From Euglena gracilis (lineage: Eukaryota > Euglenida > Euglenophyceae > Euglenales), in assembly GCA_039621445.1 (NCBI GenBank), contig CP154956.1, forward strand, positions 81,836,474-81,900,473: a DNA stretch of 64,000 nucleotides, given 5' to 3'. Position 1 is the stretch's first letter, and the number at the start of each line of letters is the position of its first letter. The notes beneath the pieces were generated by a model. It was not told the DNA's origin, did not search any database, and worked only from the letters and a program-made list of their open reading frames with translations. Below are positions 1 through 12,269 of the stretch, in pieces. The translations under genes were made by a program, and so were the position numbers.

Positions 1-2640
1 AAAGTAAGTCGGAAGAAACTTTTTCGGCCTTCCCCCCGCAAATTTATTTGAGACCGCAATGATTTAGGGCATTACAATATCATTTGGGGGTTATATCAGA
101 TATTTTGGGCACATTCTTTCTTTGCACCCAAAATTTTCAGCATATTTTCGAGAATGTTATCTTTGCGAATAAGGTATTTGTTTTTTTTTTTACCTGAAAA
201 ATGCCCGAAATGACAGTCTGAGTCGATTGGGGAGGTGGGCTCTGGGAGAAGAATTGGTTGCTTTGGCCATTTCTGTGGTTTGCCTTGGAAATGCCCCCTC
301 CCTCCGGGTCAAAAGGGTCCGGACAACCCTTCAACAACAAACCCTGGGCAGCATGTTGGGAAGGGGGGCAAAGGGGTTACGGGCTTTGGGTGCCCTCGAA
401 GGGGTGCTGTCCCCCATAGCCCCATAGAGACAAGAGCGTGCCGCCGTGCCGTTTCGCACTCGCCCATGAAAGGCTGGCGTATGCAACCCTGCACCCCAAA
501 ACCGAAGGAGTGTGGTGCATCTTCTGTGTGCTCCCCCGCCAAACCCCGCAGTGTCATGCCTCTCCATCGAATTTGGATTTTTTTCCAGTGCAGGCTTTTT
601 GTTACGCGATTGGTTGCTTTAGAAGTTTATACCTCAAGTACCTTAGGATTTGATAGCATTTGGATACCACAGCCTGGAGTGCAATAACTTTGCAACGTCT
701 AAATGTGCCATGTGTGTTCATCAATGCTGTTATTTGGACTGTGAAAATAGAACCCCAATGAATGCCTTACTCATTTGAAGCTTTTTTAATTTTTTATTGT
801 GCAAATGTGCAACGTTCCACTTTTTAAAGCCAGTTTTGAAACCCATTTGGGACCTGGGTTCTGTGTCAACCCTCCTTTTTGGGGACCTGCGTCATTTGCT
901 GTTGTTGAGACCCAGGGGACAGGCCCAAATTTTGGTGTTTTTGGGGGCTTTTTGGCTTTGCATCATTTTTGAACAAGTTCAATACCGTTTCAATACAGTT
1001 TCAGCTCAGGAGATGTGAGTTTTCCAACAGGGCCGACACCCCCCATTGTGGGTCCCTCGTTTTTGAAGTCCCGATCGTGTTCCCCACATGTAGCTTTTTT
1101 GTTTCTCTGTGAAATGTGCGTGCAATGTATCATGAGTTGTCTGGAGAGTGGACGCTGAGCATGCGTTGCTCAGGAGTTGAAAAAATGGCGTGCCAGAGGG
1201 TTCTGGTCCCCGGAAGCGTAGCGGGAGGAGCAACACAGTAAGGAACAACCCAGGTGCCGGGGTTGGGGGGCTGAGGACCCAAGAATTTTTCCTCGCTTCT
1301 TTGTGGGCATCTCCATCCCCACACTGCCAGACAAAGAACACAATAGTTATCGTCATTGCGAACATGCACAACGGTTACCCATTTGTGCATGTGTACAATG
1401 CATGACTGTTGGGCATGTGGGCAATGGGTAAAGGAAGCCCCTGAGCTTATGGGAATCCCTCTGGTATGCTGCAGTGAGTTGGGGGGCCCTCTCTGCCCAG
1501 CCAGTGTTGGGCTTGGTGAGGAAATCCATTGCGCAAGTGAGCAAACCCCCACACAAGAATGAAAATTGCAGACGCCCAGTTGAATGCAACCTGAATGAAC
1601 GGCGTCTGTTGTGTGCACATGCACAATGGGTGACCATGGCGCATGTGCCCAAAGGCCATTTAAAATAGCAGATGTATACAGACGTGGGCGTTTTGTGCGA
1701 GGTGGTGGAGTGAGGAGAATGTTGGCAGGGTTTTGAGCACCATTCTGTCCAGAAGCTGGGTTCCAATTTTACCTGCAAGTTAGGCCGTCTAAGGTACTCA
1801 CTCCACTGCCTTCCAAAAGCATTTTCCCCAGCATTTTTTGAGCTCCTGAGAGTTGAATATTGGTTGTTTGTTGGCAATAATGACAAAAAATGCAAGAAGT
1901 CGGTGTTGTACATCGAAAGACCATTTTGACAGAATTTCTGACTATGGCCAATATATGCGCCATTTGGCAGGCAGAAATTGAGCCTTGGCAATGAGCACCT
2001 GTGCTCTTCTTGGGATGAAGGCAATGGATTGTTCAGGGCATTCAATCATTTGAAACTCTGAAAGCCTGGCTAACCCAAATGAGTATTGCCACCCCAAATA
2101 ACATCTTTCCCCCCTTTTTTCCACCAAGCGTGCACGATTCTGGGGTTGCTTGGATGGCAGAGTCGAATTGGTACAGATCGGTTGGGTGTTTCTCTTTCAC
2201 CCAGGTTGGGTCTGAGTTGTGTTATATCAATTTGAGAAAATTAATAACTTTTTTGGGGATGCGGACGGACTGTGTACAGCACAATGTGTGTCGGCATCTC
2301 CTTGGCAAAGAATTCAATTCAAAAATTAAGACCAAAATGAAGTCTTTTCCAAGTTGAATTTCCAGAGCAATTCAAGTGATTGAGGCATTGTGCATGCTTT
2401 TTTCCCATTCAAGGTTGAGATCGTTTTGAGAATGTTTTTCTCAAAAAACATTGATCGGCTGCCAGCTTAAGTTTAGCATTGCATTTTATTCGAGATTATT
2501 TGCAACGTGTTGACCCATTTCAACATTTGCCAGGATTTGCCTCTCAACAGGAGGGAAATGCAAACATGCTATTTCTGTATTTCCCCTTTTTTTCAGTTTT
2601 TGATTTTTTTTTGAAAAGAATTTTTTTCGCCTTTTTTGCA
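1..2640. other. Stretch without supported gene
   Basis: No exon with convincing codon pattern and splice sites was found. The stretch has moderate base composition with T runs and a few short palindromic words around 1,360-1,400 and 1,610-1,650 (variants of gcacatgcacaatggg and its complement). Short ORFs on both strands overlap one another and look like chance frames. Confidence 0.5.
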
Positions 2641-2654
2641 TTTTTATTCCCTCC

Positions 2655-3135
2655 TTTGACTCTGGGGGGGGGGGCGTTCGTTGGGCTAGGATGTTCATTG
2701 GAAACAGGGGGCTTGATTAAACCCCCTCCAAAAAATAAGACCCCTGGCCGGTCCGAGCAAAAAATCCATGAAATGGACCGCCCCATACATAAGACCCCCC
2801 CTGGCGGCATGAAGCGCCGGATTTTTGAAAAATGGGACATTTGGAAAGGTGAATCTGCCATTTTGGGACAGTTTTCAAATTTTCAGTTCTGTGAAAACGT
2901 TTCACAGTTTTCAGCATATTTCCCCCTGTTTGTCTGGCGCGAAGCGCCGAATTTTTCGAAAATTGGTATTTTGGGGTGCATTTTTGGACATTTTGGGGGG
3001 TCGAAAAATTTTCCAGCAAAAATCTATAAAATGGACCCCCCCATAAATAAGACCCCCCTCGGGCTTTCCAGCAACCGACCCATGAAATGGACCCGGGGTC
3101 TTGTTTTTTGGGTGGGGTTTAGTAGGAATTCTTTC
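2655..3135. repeat. Interspersed repeat, ATAAGACCCC family
   Basis: Phrases such as aataagacccc, catgaaatggacc and GCGCGAAGCGCCG recur two or three times in this block. Related text appears at 8,140-8,600 (gggtcttatttttggatttt) and 24,820-25,040. The block contains runs of T and G and no usable reading frame. It is probably a non-coding mobile repeat; its ends cannot be set by eye. Confidence 0.5.
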
Positions 3136-3228
3136 CCAACGGACGCTTATTTTTGTCACCCAAGTGCCCAAGTGTTCGTTCTACACGGTGGGTGGGGTTG
3201 CCCCCCCCGGCGCCTGGCCCCACTCCTC

Positions 3229-3768
<540 letters not shown>

Positions 3769-3769
3769 T

Positions 3770-4440
3770 CCCCCTATACATGGCCTCTCAATATATATAT
3801 TCCCCTAAAGTTGGCCGTTGGCCTTCTGCTCATGGCCACCAAAATTCTTAAAACTTGGCCCCCCTAGGGTGTTTTCGGGTTCCAGTTAAAAAAATCATTT
3901 TGTAATTTTGGAAACATGGTAATTCTAGCAATTTAGTATCACAAATTATTAATTAGTATTAAGCATTATTTATTATTATTATTCTAAATTTATTAGTATG
4001 CAATTCACTGGACAAAAAAATAAAATTTTAAACGTGACAGAAAATTGATGAAACGTTCAGTCTCAGGACAAAATCTACGACAAATATGGAATTTATCTTC
4101 CCCAGGGACGCTTGGCCCGGGCCATGATTGAAGGTGAAGGGGCCATGCACAAAACTGAATTTGCGTTCTTTTGCGTTTCTTGCGGATCTATTTGTGTTCT
4201 GTGCCCCCTAAAGGAGGGGGTTCCTTGGGCTGGGCACTGTATTTACGAAAGCCTTTTTGTTCTGTCCACCTGGTCACTGCGTGGGGAGATTGTTGAGAAG
4301 CCATTCCGCTTCACTCCATTTCCCCCAAAACCTCCAAACCTCATGGCCATTCCCATCCATCAAGGCACAAAGCAGCCCCACCACCGGCCGAGATGTAATC
4401 AGACTTTTGTACAACCCACGGGCGGCTTCTGCACCATATG
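3770..4440. other. Stretch without supported gene
   Basis: The stretch is AT-rich around 3,880-4,090 with tattatt words, then mixed sequence. The short ORFs found on both strands at 4,110-4,580 have no splice signals that fit and no recognisable motif. Confidence 0.4.
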
Positions 4441-4560
4441 CAGATATGCATATACCACAGACATGTATATGTATGCATATATACATATATATGTATTATA
4501 TATGTATTACATATATTATGCAGATATGAGATATGCAGATATGCAGATGTACAACAGATA
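4441..4560. repeat. Imperfect TATA/CATA-type simple repeat
   Basis: Degenerate repeats of atatgcagat, tatgtat and acatatat are seen. Open frames crossing this stretch are rich in Tyr, Ile, Met and Cys and are repeat artefacts. Confidence 0.8.
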
Positions 4561-4744
4561 TGGTCTTTGCCAACGCCCATAGAGACCACCGAAGACCCAG
4601 ACTTGTGTGGGAGAGGCCTGATCTCAGCCAGTCACAGATCTCTGGGGCTGGGTGAGAGGATACACCTACGGGGGGTATGGGGGTGTTTTTTTTTTCATTT
4701 GATGTCAGGGACAATTTCAGAATTAGGGGTAGAGATAGTAACCC

Positions 4745-5225
4745 CCCCCCCCCCCTCATTTAGAACGACCCCTCTCTGATAACGAACCCCCCCCATTTAT
4801 AACGACCCATCCTGTAATTTCCACCAAAAAAATAAATATAACGACCCATGGTTGACAAAGAGCAGAAAGCACGGGTAAGATGATGCATCTCACGTAAGAG
4901 CGTCCAGGCTCACCAGTGTTTATTTGAAGTATGAGCGGATCGACCGTTGCTTGGACGGGGGCGTGGTCAGGGTGGGCGGAGGAGCAGAGCCTACACAGGA
5001 CCCTTGCACATCCTCATCAAACTTCTTTACAACGTCATCAACTGGGGTGTGAACCCAAGTGGATGGCATGACGGATGGATGGTAGAAAGCGTGTCAAGCA
5101 TAGCTGTGGTAGGGAAAACAGCAAAGCCCCCCTCTGATAACGACCCCCCCCCATTTATAACGACCCCCTCTGGGTAACTTAAAAGTCAGATAACGACCCG
5201 TCGTTATATTCAGGGGGGGGTTAAG
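4745..5225. repeat. Repeat element bounded by TAACGACCC motifs
   Basis: A left block (4,745-4,855) and a right block (5,127-5,215) share the phrases cctctgataacga, ccccatttataacga and ataacgaccc. The right block ends with an inverted copy (cgtcgttatattcaggggg). The middle is unrelated sequence. The layout resembles a non-autonomous mobile element with related ends, but no target duplication could be recognised. Confidence 0.45.
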
Positions 5226-6070
5226 GGCCCGGGGCCTACTATTCGGACCGTTGGTCGAAAACCGTGGGGGGAAGGCTTCTATTCGGGGGGGGGGGGCACT
5301 ATTCGGGGGGGGGGGAGGGTTAGGGGCGCTGGCTCATGCCACATTTTGACAAATTTTGACACATTTTGCGTCAGTTCTCAGAGCCCCATGGTTTCCACTG
5401 TATGAGAAAGGGAGAAGGTGCATTATATTCTGAGTTCAGTGTTTGCAGTTTTTCTTTTGTATTCAATTCCGAGCATCTAGATTTGAACCTTCCAGTTTTT
5501 CATTTTTATATCTCTGCAAAGTGCACCCCATAAAGCAAGCCTTTGAACATTATTATTATTTGTTTTTATTTTTCATGTTTAATTTATTTTTCATTGACAC
5601 GCCGAAAATTGTTTCCTCTTGTTATGAAAATCAAAAACTCATAATGAAAATGAATTCATGCAGGAGCCCTTTGTAGACAGGTCTGCACATCTGGACGTGC
5701 AATTTAGGTTTACTTTATCAGAGATCAGGTAATTTCTCTACAGCCAGACAACAGCTTTCTCAAAAATTCGGGCCCCCACCAAGGAAGGATGTTTGCACCG
5801 CAGGCACCATCCAGGGGGGTTTTGGGGTGGGGTTTGGGGTTCATTTGCACACCCCTCCGCGACGAAGGCTGAATGGCCCGAGAATGGCCATTTTTAGATG
5901 AGATTTGTCTGGGTTGGCAGGCACTGGAACCCAATAACGACCCCCTGGGGGTGCCTGCTACGGGCAGGCACCGCATAGGACAAGCCACTCCCTGGGGTCG
6001 GTCAAAAGGAACCTGTCCCCAAAGCTGCCCGTGGCCTCAACCCACCGTCCCCAGCCACCTCCTGATGCAG
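5226..6070. other. Stretch without supported gene
   Basis: G runs occur at 5,286-5,315. The rest is AT-rich DNA to about 5,730, then mixed sequence. A palindrome of the form gtgcctgctacgggcaggcac lies at 5,949-5,971, a word shared with 6,240-6,500. Confidence 0.4.
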
Positions 6071-6172
6071 TATGCAAGCAGTGGATCTCCCTCCCGCGGT
6101 GAGGACCTGGCTGGACGTCCGTCGTTCCCGCCAGCATTCCCTCATTGCCTCGTTAACCGGATGTCTGAAACT
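6071..6172 (+). CDS. Candidate internal exon, unknown protein
   Basis: The exon is flanked by a good acceptor (ctcctgatgcag) and a perfect donor (GTGAGT). Read after one carried base it gives 33 codons, including AVDLPPAVRTWLDVRRSRQ and SLIASLTGCLK, with no stop, and leaves two bases for the next exon. The fragment VRTWLDV slightly recalls VRTWVQQ of the EF-hand exons at 26 and 41 kb, but no EF-hand loop follows, so I do not assign it to that family. Other frames of this stretch also lack stops over part of the length, so the frame is an inference. Function unknown. Confidence 0.4.
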
Positions 6173-6224
6173 GTGAGTCCACCCCCGCAGTTTTTCCAGA
6201 GAAGGCCCATTCTTCATTTCAGGT

Positions 6225-6545
6225 CAGGGTCCGGGATCAGGCTTGTGCTTAGTCGGGTGCCTACCCCACGGGGGGTGGGTGGGTGCTAGGGGCAGGCACC
6301 CCATAGCACCCGATCCGACCCCCCCGGGGGGGGGGGTAGGGTTTTGGGGGGTGCCTGCCCCTAGCAGGCACCCCCCTCCGCCCCCGGCGCCTTTGGCGCC
6401 GGGGGCCCGGAAACGGCCATTTTCAATGAAAATTTTCTGGGTCCGGCCCGGACCCCTATCCCCCCGGGGGGGGTGTGCCTGCTAGGGGCAGGCACCCTCT
6501 TGCACCCACCCCCCCTCCCCCCCCCTGGTTGGTAAGCACAAGCAT
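6225..6545. repeat. GC-rich repeat with GTGCCTGC/GCAGGCAC palindromes
   Basis: At least three nested copies of gtgcctgc...gcaggcacc in both orientations are separated by long C or G runs, plus the perfect palindrome ggcgcctttggcgcc near 6,386. The word gggcaccccatagcac returns at 30,745. No gene is visible; the stretch could fold into strong hairpins. Confidence 0.5.
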
Positions 6546-7064
6546 GACCGGGATGCATCCCCTTTAGCAATGCGGTGGCACTCCTTGTGGAGTTCGGGTA
6601 AAAAAAATTGTCTTTCTGGAGATTCCCATCCCAGAGATCTCCGCTGTGGTCTCTTGCGGACGTCCGGGGCGTGCCCCCCCCCCCCCCCGGTTGCGAGTGA
6701 CTGCCCAGAGTGGATTCCTCCTGGGGCACCTCCTTGATCTGCCCTGCTCCACGTACTTGATGGTCGCAGCACTGCAGCCTCCCCCTGGCAGGGCTGTCAG
6801 CATGGCGGTGCCCCATGAGTGTAATGAACCCTTGCCCAATGAACAGGGGGGTGTGCTAACCGACGAGGCGGTCACAACAAACAAATGCTCAATGAATGCC
6901 CCCCCATCCAGACCGTCTAGATTGACATTTCAGTGTGCACTGTGCTTGGGGGGTCACATATATGTTGTATATTACACACAAATAATAATAATATACATAT
7001 ACATCTAACCATATATGTGTACGTACATGTAGGTGCATACATTGCAATTATATATATGGCAAGG
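6546..7064. other. Ambiguous stretch, possible exon near 6,690-6,850
   Basis: Between 6,690 and 6,850 both strands keep long open frames with plausible composition (plus: QSGFLLGHLLDLPCSTYL; minus: AATIKYVEQ or QIKEVPQEES). I cannot choose a strand, and donor sites do not settle it. The rest is C runs and an ACATATA-rich tail. Confidence 0.25.
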
Positions 7065-7556
7065 CTAACTCACTGCCCCCCCCCCCCCCCGGGGGGTCCC
7101 AGTAGTTTAACCTGGGGGCGGGGGTCCCACTTCTTTCACCAACTCCAAATTTTGGTTTTCGCGCCCCGACGCGCCGTATTTCCGTTTATTACGGGATCCG
7201 GATCGGGGTTAAAATAAGGAATAGGGTTAGGGTTACGATTTAGGAAAGAAGTTGTGCCGAAATCGGGTCGAAATTCACATAAAAAATTGGACCTGAAATT
7301 CGGCCCAAATCCGGCCGCAATTTGGCCCCACCGCCTAATTTCCCCCAACCCTCACCCTCACCCTGAACCGTAACCCTAACCCTATTCCCAAAAATAACCC
7401 CAAAATGCCCTGCCGGGGGAAAACGTTCCCGGCGGTGGGTCGGTTTCCCTGGGGAAAACCCAAGGGGGGGGGTCCCAGTAGTTTCACCTGGGCGGCCGAA
7501 GTCCCCGGTAGGTACAACTACTGGGACCCCGGGGGGGGGGGGCAGTGAGTTAGTCT
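7065..7556. mobile_element. Non-autonomous element with terminal inverted repeats
   Basis: The left end reads GGCAAGGCTAACTCACTG then a C run and GGGTCCCAGTAGTTT. The right end is the inverted form ACTACTGGGACCCC, a G run and CAGTGAGTTAGTCTTGCC. The inside carries AGGGTTAGGGTTA at about 7,221 and CCGTAACCCTAACCC at about 7,367 as an inner inverted pair. The size of about 490 bases, TIRs and lack of coding sequence fit a MITE-like element. It has inserted in TA-rich DNA (tatatat on both sides). Confidence 0.7.
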
Positions 7557-7563
7557 TGCCATG

Positions 7564-7601
<38 letters not shown>

Positions 7602-7763
7602 GAGAGACATGATATATAGAGAGACAGAGACAGATATACATAGAGATATATATAGAGATATATAGACATAGATAGAGATAGATATATAGATATACATATA
7701 TATATATATATAGATATATATATAGATATATATATATCTAGATATATATATATATATATATCT

Positions 7764-7846
<83 letters not shown>

Positions 7847-7860
7847 TATATATATATCTA
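7557..7860. repeat. TA/GATA microsatellite
   Basis: About 300 bases of alternating tatata, gagata and tagata units. The open frames across it encode only Tyr-Ile strings. Confidence 0.9.
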
Positions 7861-7865
7861 TGGGG

Positions 7866-8035
7866 GGGTGCGCTTCTATTTGGACCCTACCTGCACGATT
7901 TTTGTTGATTTCCTTTAGGAATCCCATCAAAATGGGGGGTGTGCTTGTAGCGGACCGCCGCCTTCGGCGGCGGGGGGTGCGCTTTTATTTCGACCCTGTG
8001 CTTGTAGCGGCCCCGTGCTTCTATTAGGGGGGGGG
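7866..8035. repeat. Interspersed repeat, copy 1 (partner at 62 kb)
   Basis: The phrases cttctatttggaccct, gatttttgttgatttcc, tcatcaaaatgggg, gcttgtagcgga and ccgccgcctt...ggcgg occur here and, in the same order and orientation, at about 61,998-62,212. No coding potential is visible. Two copies 54 kb apart point to a dispersed repeat family. Confidence 0.75.
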
Positions 8036-8139
8036 TTAATTATATACACGCATACAAAAATTCATATATGTGCGTGTGTAAAATGTATATATTATGTATA
8101 TTATTATACGGCAGCTAAATTCCACTTGCCCCCCCCCTG

Positions 8140-8640
8140 GGGGGCCAAGTAGAAGTTCCAGGGGGTCTTATTTTTGGATTTTTTTTTGACCGACCCGACC
8201 CAGGCCCGGAAAAAAACGAAGACAACTAAAAATTTTCCTTTGGCACTACGTGCCATGCACCATATGCACATGCCATGTGTAAATTGGTGTAAATTGACAT
8301 TTACCATTTTTTTATTTCAAAAATCTGGGAATTTTGAATTTCCTCAATTTTGTGAATGAAAATTGGGGTTTTTTGCACTTCTTAGGGAAATTTTCACCGT
8401 CCCTGGCGCTCCGCGCCGTCAGGTGGGGTCTTATTTTTGGATTTTTTGCTCGATCGGCCCAGGGTGGGGTCTTTTGGGGGGGGTCTTATTTTGGGGAGGG
8501 CATGCTTTGGCATTTTTTTTTCAAAGAAAGTGCGCAAAACCCGATTTTCCAGGCCTTTTCCAAAACAATTTTTCTGGCGCTGCAAGCCAGGTTTTTTTTT
8601 TGTACCACGGGGGGTCCAACCCCCCCGCTGGGAGGGGGAG
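8140..8640. repeat. Interspersed repeat, GGGTCTTATTTTTGGATTTT family
   Basis: The block repeats ggtcttatttttggattttt twice (8,164 and 8,427) and contains the word ctggcgctccgcgccg, a variant of the GGCGC-N3-GCGCC motif seen in many repeats of this window. It is related to the 2.7-3.1 kb block. Confidence 0.5.
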
Positions 8641-8967
8641 GGGTCTCCAGACCTCCCTCCTGGCTCACTTTATACCCTGCCGCTGTGAGTCCATTTGGGC
8701 ATTTTGCTCTATTTTGCTTCATTTTTGAGATATTTGGGCCAAGAAATGACCGCTTCTTGGGCCAGGTGGGGAGTTGAGAGAAAGTAACCATATGGGCATA
8801 TGGAGCGTTCCTGGGGCTTTGTTTTTAGATTTTCTCAGTCAGCCATCACTCCTGACATGGATTTGACTCAAGTGGATTTGGTCGAGAAAACCTGACTTCA
8901 GATCCCTCAAGCTGACCATCCTGCCCTTCCCGACGCATTTCACTCCATGAGTGATGCCTCTCCCCAG

Positions 8968-9007
8968 GGTTGATGGTCTTCACACAGCCACAGCTGTCCA
9001 TCCGGCA
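8968..9007 (+). CDS. Candidate short exon
   Basis: A 40-base segment has an excellent acceptor (gatgcctctccccag) and donor (GTGAGT). Read after two carried bases it encodes LMVFTQPQLSIR. The following 60 bases repeat a variant of the segment (gctgtccatcc...gtgag), so local duplication may have made this pattern by chance. No function can be assigned. Confidence 0.3.
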
Positions 9008-9214
9008 GTGAGTTGGCCACCGCTGTCCATCCTTCTTGAGTGAGCCTCAGTGCATGCCTCACCTGCAGATCCCCCTTTGGCAGTCCCCACCTGTTAGGAG
9101 TAACGTAACCCCACCTGCCATTTCGTAGCCAGCTTTTGGTAGAGCTGAGCTATTTACCTGCCTGATGGTGGCATGGAGCAGCAGACGTTTGAGAGACATG
9201 GTTCGCAGGCGTGA

Positions 9215-9335
9215 CCTGGTGGCCTGGCCCGGCCCGACACGGCGGCCCGGCCCAGCCTGACGCGGCGGCCGGGCCCAGCCAAGGTTCCTGGTCCGGCCCG
9301 GCCGGAGACGGTGGTCTGGTCCAGCCTGGCCCGGT
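9215..9335. repeat. GC-rich imperfect minisatellite
   Basis: Degenerate units of about 30 bases based on ggcccggcccagcctg and gacgcggcggcc, repeated about four times. Open frames crossing it are Gly/Pro/Ala/Arg-rich artefacts. Confidence 0.7.
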
Positions 9336-9699
9336 GTTCAATTGCAGGGGAATCAAAATGGAAAAACATATGGCGTTTTAAGGGATTGGCCAAACAAAAC
9401 AGGTCAGGCGCGCAGCTGGCCTTGGAGGCCTCTATGGGTTGATCCCATGGACCCCGAGGTTTCATTTTTGGTCCTCAGTGATTTCCTATGGTTCCCCACC
9501 TTTTTTTTTGATAATTCGAAATTTTCGATTTTTTGACCCTGAGATGTCACACATTTGTGGCCAGACGCACATCCGCCCATGGCGGTCTATTCTGGGTGAT
9601 CGAAGGTACACAGGCTTTGTTTATTTTTTTTAGGTGTACATTTTTGGAAACAATGTTTTTTTTTAACCCCAAAACAGCCCAAAATAGCCCAAAATTGGT

Positions 9700-10195
9700 C
9701 TAAAGGCCAAAGAATGGCGTGAAGAGTTAGGGAAAAGTGAGCATATGTGGCTAGGGCATTCCAAGGGCTTCATTTTTGGTCGCCGGACATTTCATTTGAT
9801 TGTGCATTGTTTCCTAGATATTTTTTGAAAAAATGATTTTTGACCAAAACGATGGCCCAAAAAGGCACACCAAAATGGCCTTTTTTGGGCCGCAAAAAAA
9901 GGGCCAGAACACAGGCCAGGTGTGTAGGTGCATTTTGTCTGGAAGCTACTTTTGGAAATGCTACACATTTTCTCGAGATATTTTTTGAAAAAAATCGCTT
10001 TTTTTTGACCGAAAATCTCATCCTGGCGAAATGGCAGAGTCGAAACTGGGGCTGATCCTACCCAGTTTGGACCCCTTGCTGGCTGAATAACTCGGACCGG
10101 GCGGGCAGTTGGGGGTCAAATGGAGGTGATCCGGAAAGCCGGGATCCAGTCGCTCGCGACTGAAAAAAATCCGGGATCGTGTCCGGGGTCATGGC
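9700..10195. repeat. Interspersed repeat, inverted partner at 21.1 kb
   Basis: Read backwards on the other strand this block matches about 21,090-21,560. Shared items in order are the agggcattccaagggctt word, ccggacatttcatttgatt, a T-rich gatattttttgaaaaa word, ggcagagtcgaaactgg, ccaaactgggtagg and the cagtcgctcgcgactg end. No frame stays open. It is a dispersed repeat with copies in opposite orientation. Confidence 0.7.
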
Positions 10196-10379
10196 AATAA
10201 TCTGCGGTTTTCATTGCCTACCCAGGGGTGGGGGGGGAGGGCAGGTGGATTCCACCCTCCCCTTTTCCCCGGTGTTACAGTGCACATCCCCCCTCCCGTC
10301 CTTGACATGGGTGGTCAATGACACACCCCCGTGTCAACCACATTTTTCCTGCACCTCCCCCCCCCCGGCGATGAACATT

Positions 10380-11215
10380 CGCTGGGAAGGGGGGGGTACC
10401 CTCGGCCGGTGAACTTCACCGTTTTGAGGATTTGGGGTGATTTTTTTTGATTTATTTATTTTATTTTGTTCTTTTCCCTCCAAAAGTTATTTTTTGATGC
10501 CGTTTGGTCGAAAATTTTAATTAAAATTTTCGAAAAGTTGAGATAACATTTTTGGCCACTTTCGGCCAGAGTGGGTGCTCTTATGATGAGCTTCACCGGT
10601 GAAGTACAACATTGGTTCATGCGAGGGAGGGTGTAACCCCAGTTATACATTGTAACACCCAGTAAAGTTTCAAACGGTGAGCCTCACCACAGGGGGGAGT
10701 TCCAAAATGACCAATACTGCCTGATCTCCAAGGCTGATGGCGGCAAGGAGTCCAAGCTTCGACAGACATAATTCTTCCCAATCCGAAAGAGCCTTCCGGT
10801 CGCCTTCGGTGGCCGGCTTTTTGCAAAAAAAATGGGGAGTCGTTTGCATTATGCAGGAGGTGGACAGGCCTTTGCTTAAGGGTTTGCAGCACCCCCCGGG
10901 AGGGGGGGCTGGACTGCAGCGAGTCCAAACTTGGGTAGTGGGAATTCTAGACTCCCCCCGGGGGGGGGGGGCGTCTGCTGGCAGGGCCAGTTAGTGGAAT
11001 TTTTTGGATCCCACCATATGGCCCAAAATGCCAATTTTTGGCTTTTTTTGATTTTTTTTGGAACAAAATCAGCCTAAAAATAAAATATTGAAAAGCTCAT
11101 TTCCGCCTTAGCGCGCAGCGCTGGAGGAATTTTTTTTTCCAGTCGGGGGGGCCCTTACACCCTCTCCGATGTTGGTGTCGTTGGCCCCTTCACGCTCTTA
11201 ACATGCAAACTTGGC
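10380..11215. repeat. Duplicated non-coding block, copy 1
   Basis: The block shares, in the same order as 12,270-12,900: ctcggccggtgaa, accgttttgagg, caatactgcctgatctcc, gatggcggcaaggagtcc, cggtggccggctttttgc, gcctttgcttaagggttt, aacaaaatcagcctaaa, ccttagcgcgcagcgc and gatgttggtgtcgttggc. Copy 1 holds extra sequence at 10,440-10,650. The ORFs found in both copies are not conserved in frame, which argues against coding. Confidence 0.75.
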
Positions 11216-12269
11216 CCCCTAAGGTTGGCCCCCCCGGTTTTACTTTCGATCATGGCCCGGGCCAAGCGCCCGGGAGAGGGGGTAATTGGCCGTTTTGGAG
11301 GTATTTTTGGCGTTTTAATTTTTTGCTGTGCAGTTTGACCCCAGGTCGGGCCCAGTTTCAGCCAGCGGACCCCATGGGGGGTCACCAGCCTTTGTCCAGC
11401 CAGCCCAAATTTTCCAGCCTCTGAGCTGACCCCAGCGGGGGGGGGGGGGGGGGTCACTACTTACCCTTCCCCCCCCTGGGATGCTTGGCCCCCCGGGTGC
11501 TTGGCCCCCCCGGGCGCTTGGCCCCCCCACTTCTTAACAAGTTGGCCTTTTCTGTAAACTTGCAAACTTGGCCTTTAGTAAAATTTCTTTTCCACAGATC
11601 TTGCAGATGCCCTCGGTACCTCGGTCGTAATGGTCGGTTCTTTCCCAGCCGTCCTCCACAAAACCACAAACCACAAAAATTGTGGGTGTCCACAGATGAA
11701 CCACAAAATTTTTTCTGGTGTCCACATGACCAATGGTGACAAAGAGGTTGGTTGGCAGGTGGTCAGAAAGACAGACGACTGTTCATGTGAGGACCCCAAT
11801 TTTTTTTTCCAAACCTGCTGACATTTGCATTATTATCTCTTTCCCAGCAGCTATGAAGCAGTCCAGGGGGAAATATAACTGTATTCGATTTTTTCCCACT
11901 TTTTGACCCAGAAATGACCCAAAACGCATGGGTTCAGGCCAAAAATGGTCGAAAAACGCTCATTTTCGGCTTGAAAACAGTTTTTCCATGTTGGGCCATG
12001 GTCCAGGCCAAAAAACGTCGGTTTGGGCAATTTTTTTTTCGGTTTTTTTGAATTTTTCTGACCCAGAAATGACCCAAAATGAATTTTTTTTGCCCAAAAC
12101 GATGTTTTTTTGGCCTCCCTGACCCGGAAAAACTGTTTTCGAGCCGAAAATGAGCGTTCCCTGACCCCCCCCCCCCAGCTGTGCAGCCTACCAGTCCCCA
12201 GTTTGAGACTCCTCTTCAAGCTCATCTGGAGGCTCCCCTTCTCTTTTTTACATGGAAACCGCATGCCAT
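11216..12269. other. Stretch without supported gene
   Basis: C and G runs, the motif catggcccgggccaagcgcccg (also near 13,030), and at 11,930-12,170 a member of the AACGATGTTTTTTTGG repeat family that recurs at 22.0-22.9 kb. The 276-codon minus-strand frame over 11,851-12,681 crosses two different repeats and is rejected as a gene. Confidence 0.45.

Noticed and set aside
7221-7380. Telomere or internal telomere array
   Set aside because: Only two or three TTAGGG-like units occur at each place, always inside inverted-repeat elements; no long array exists.
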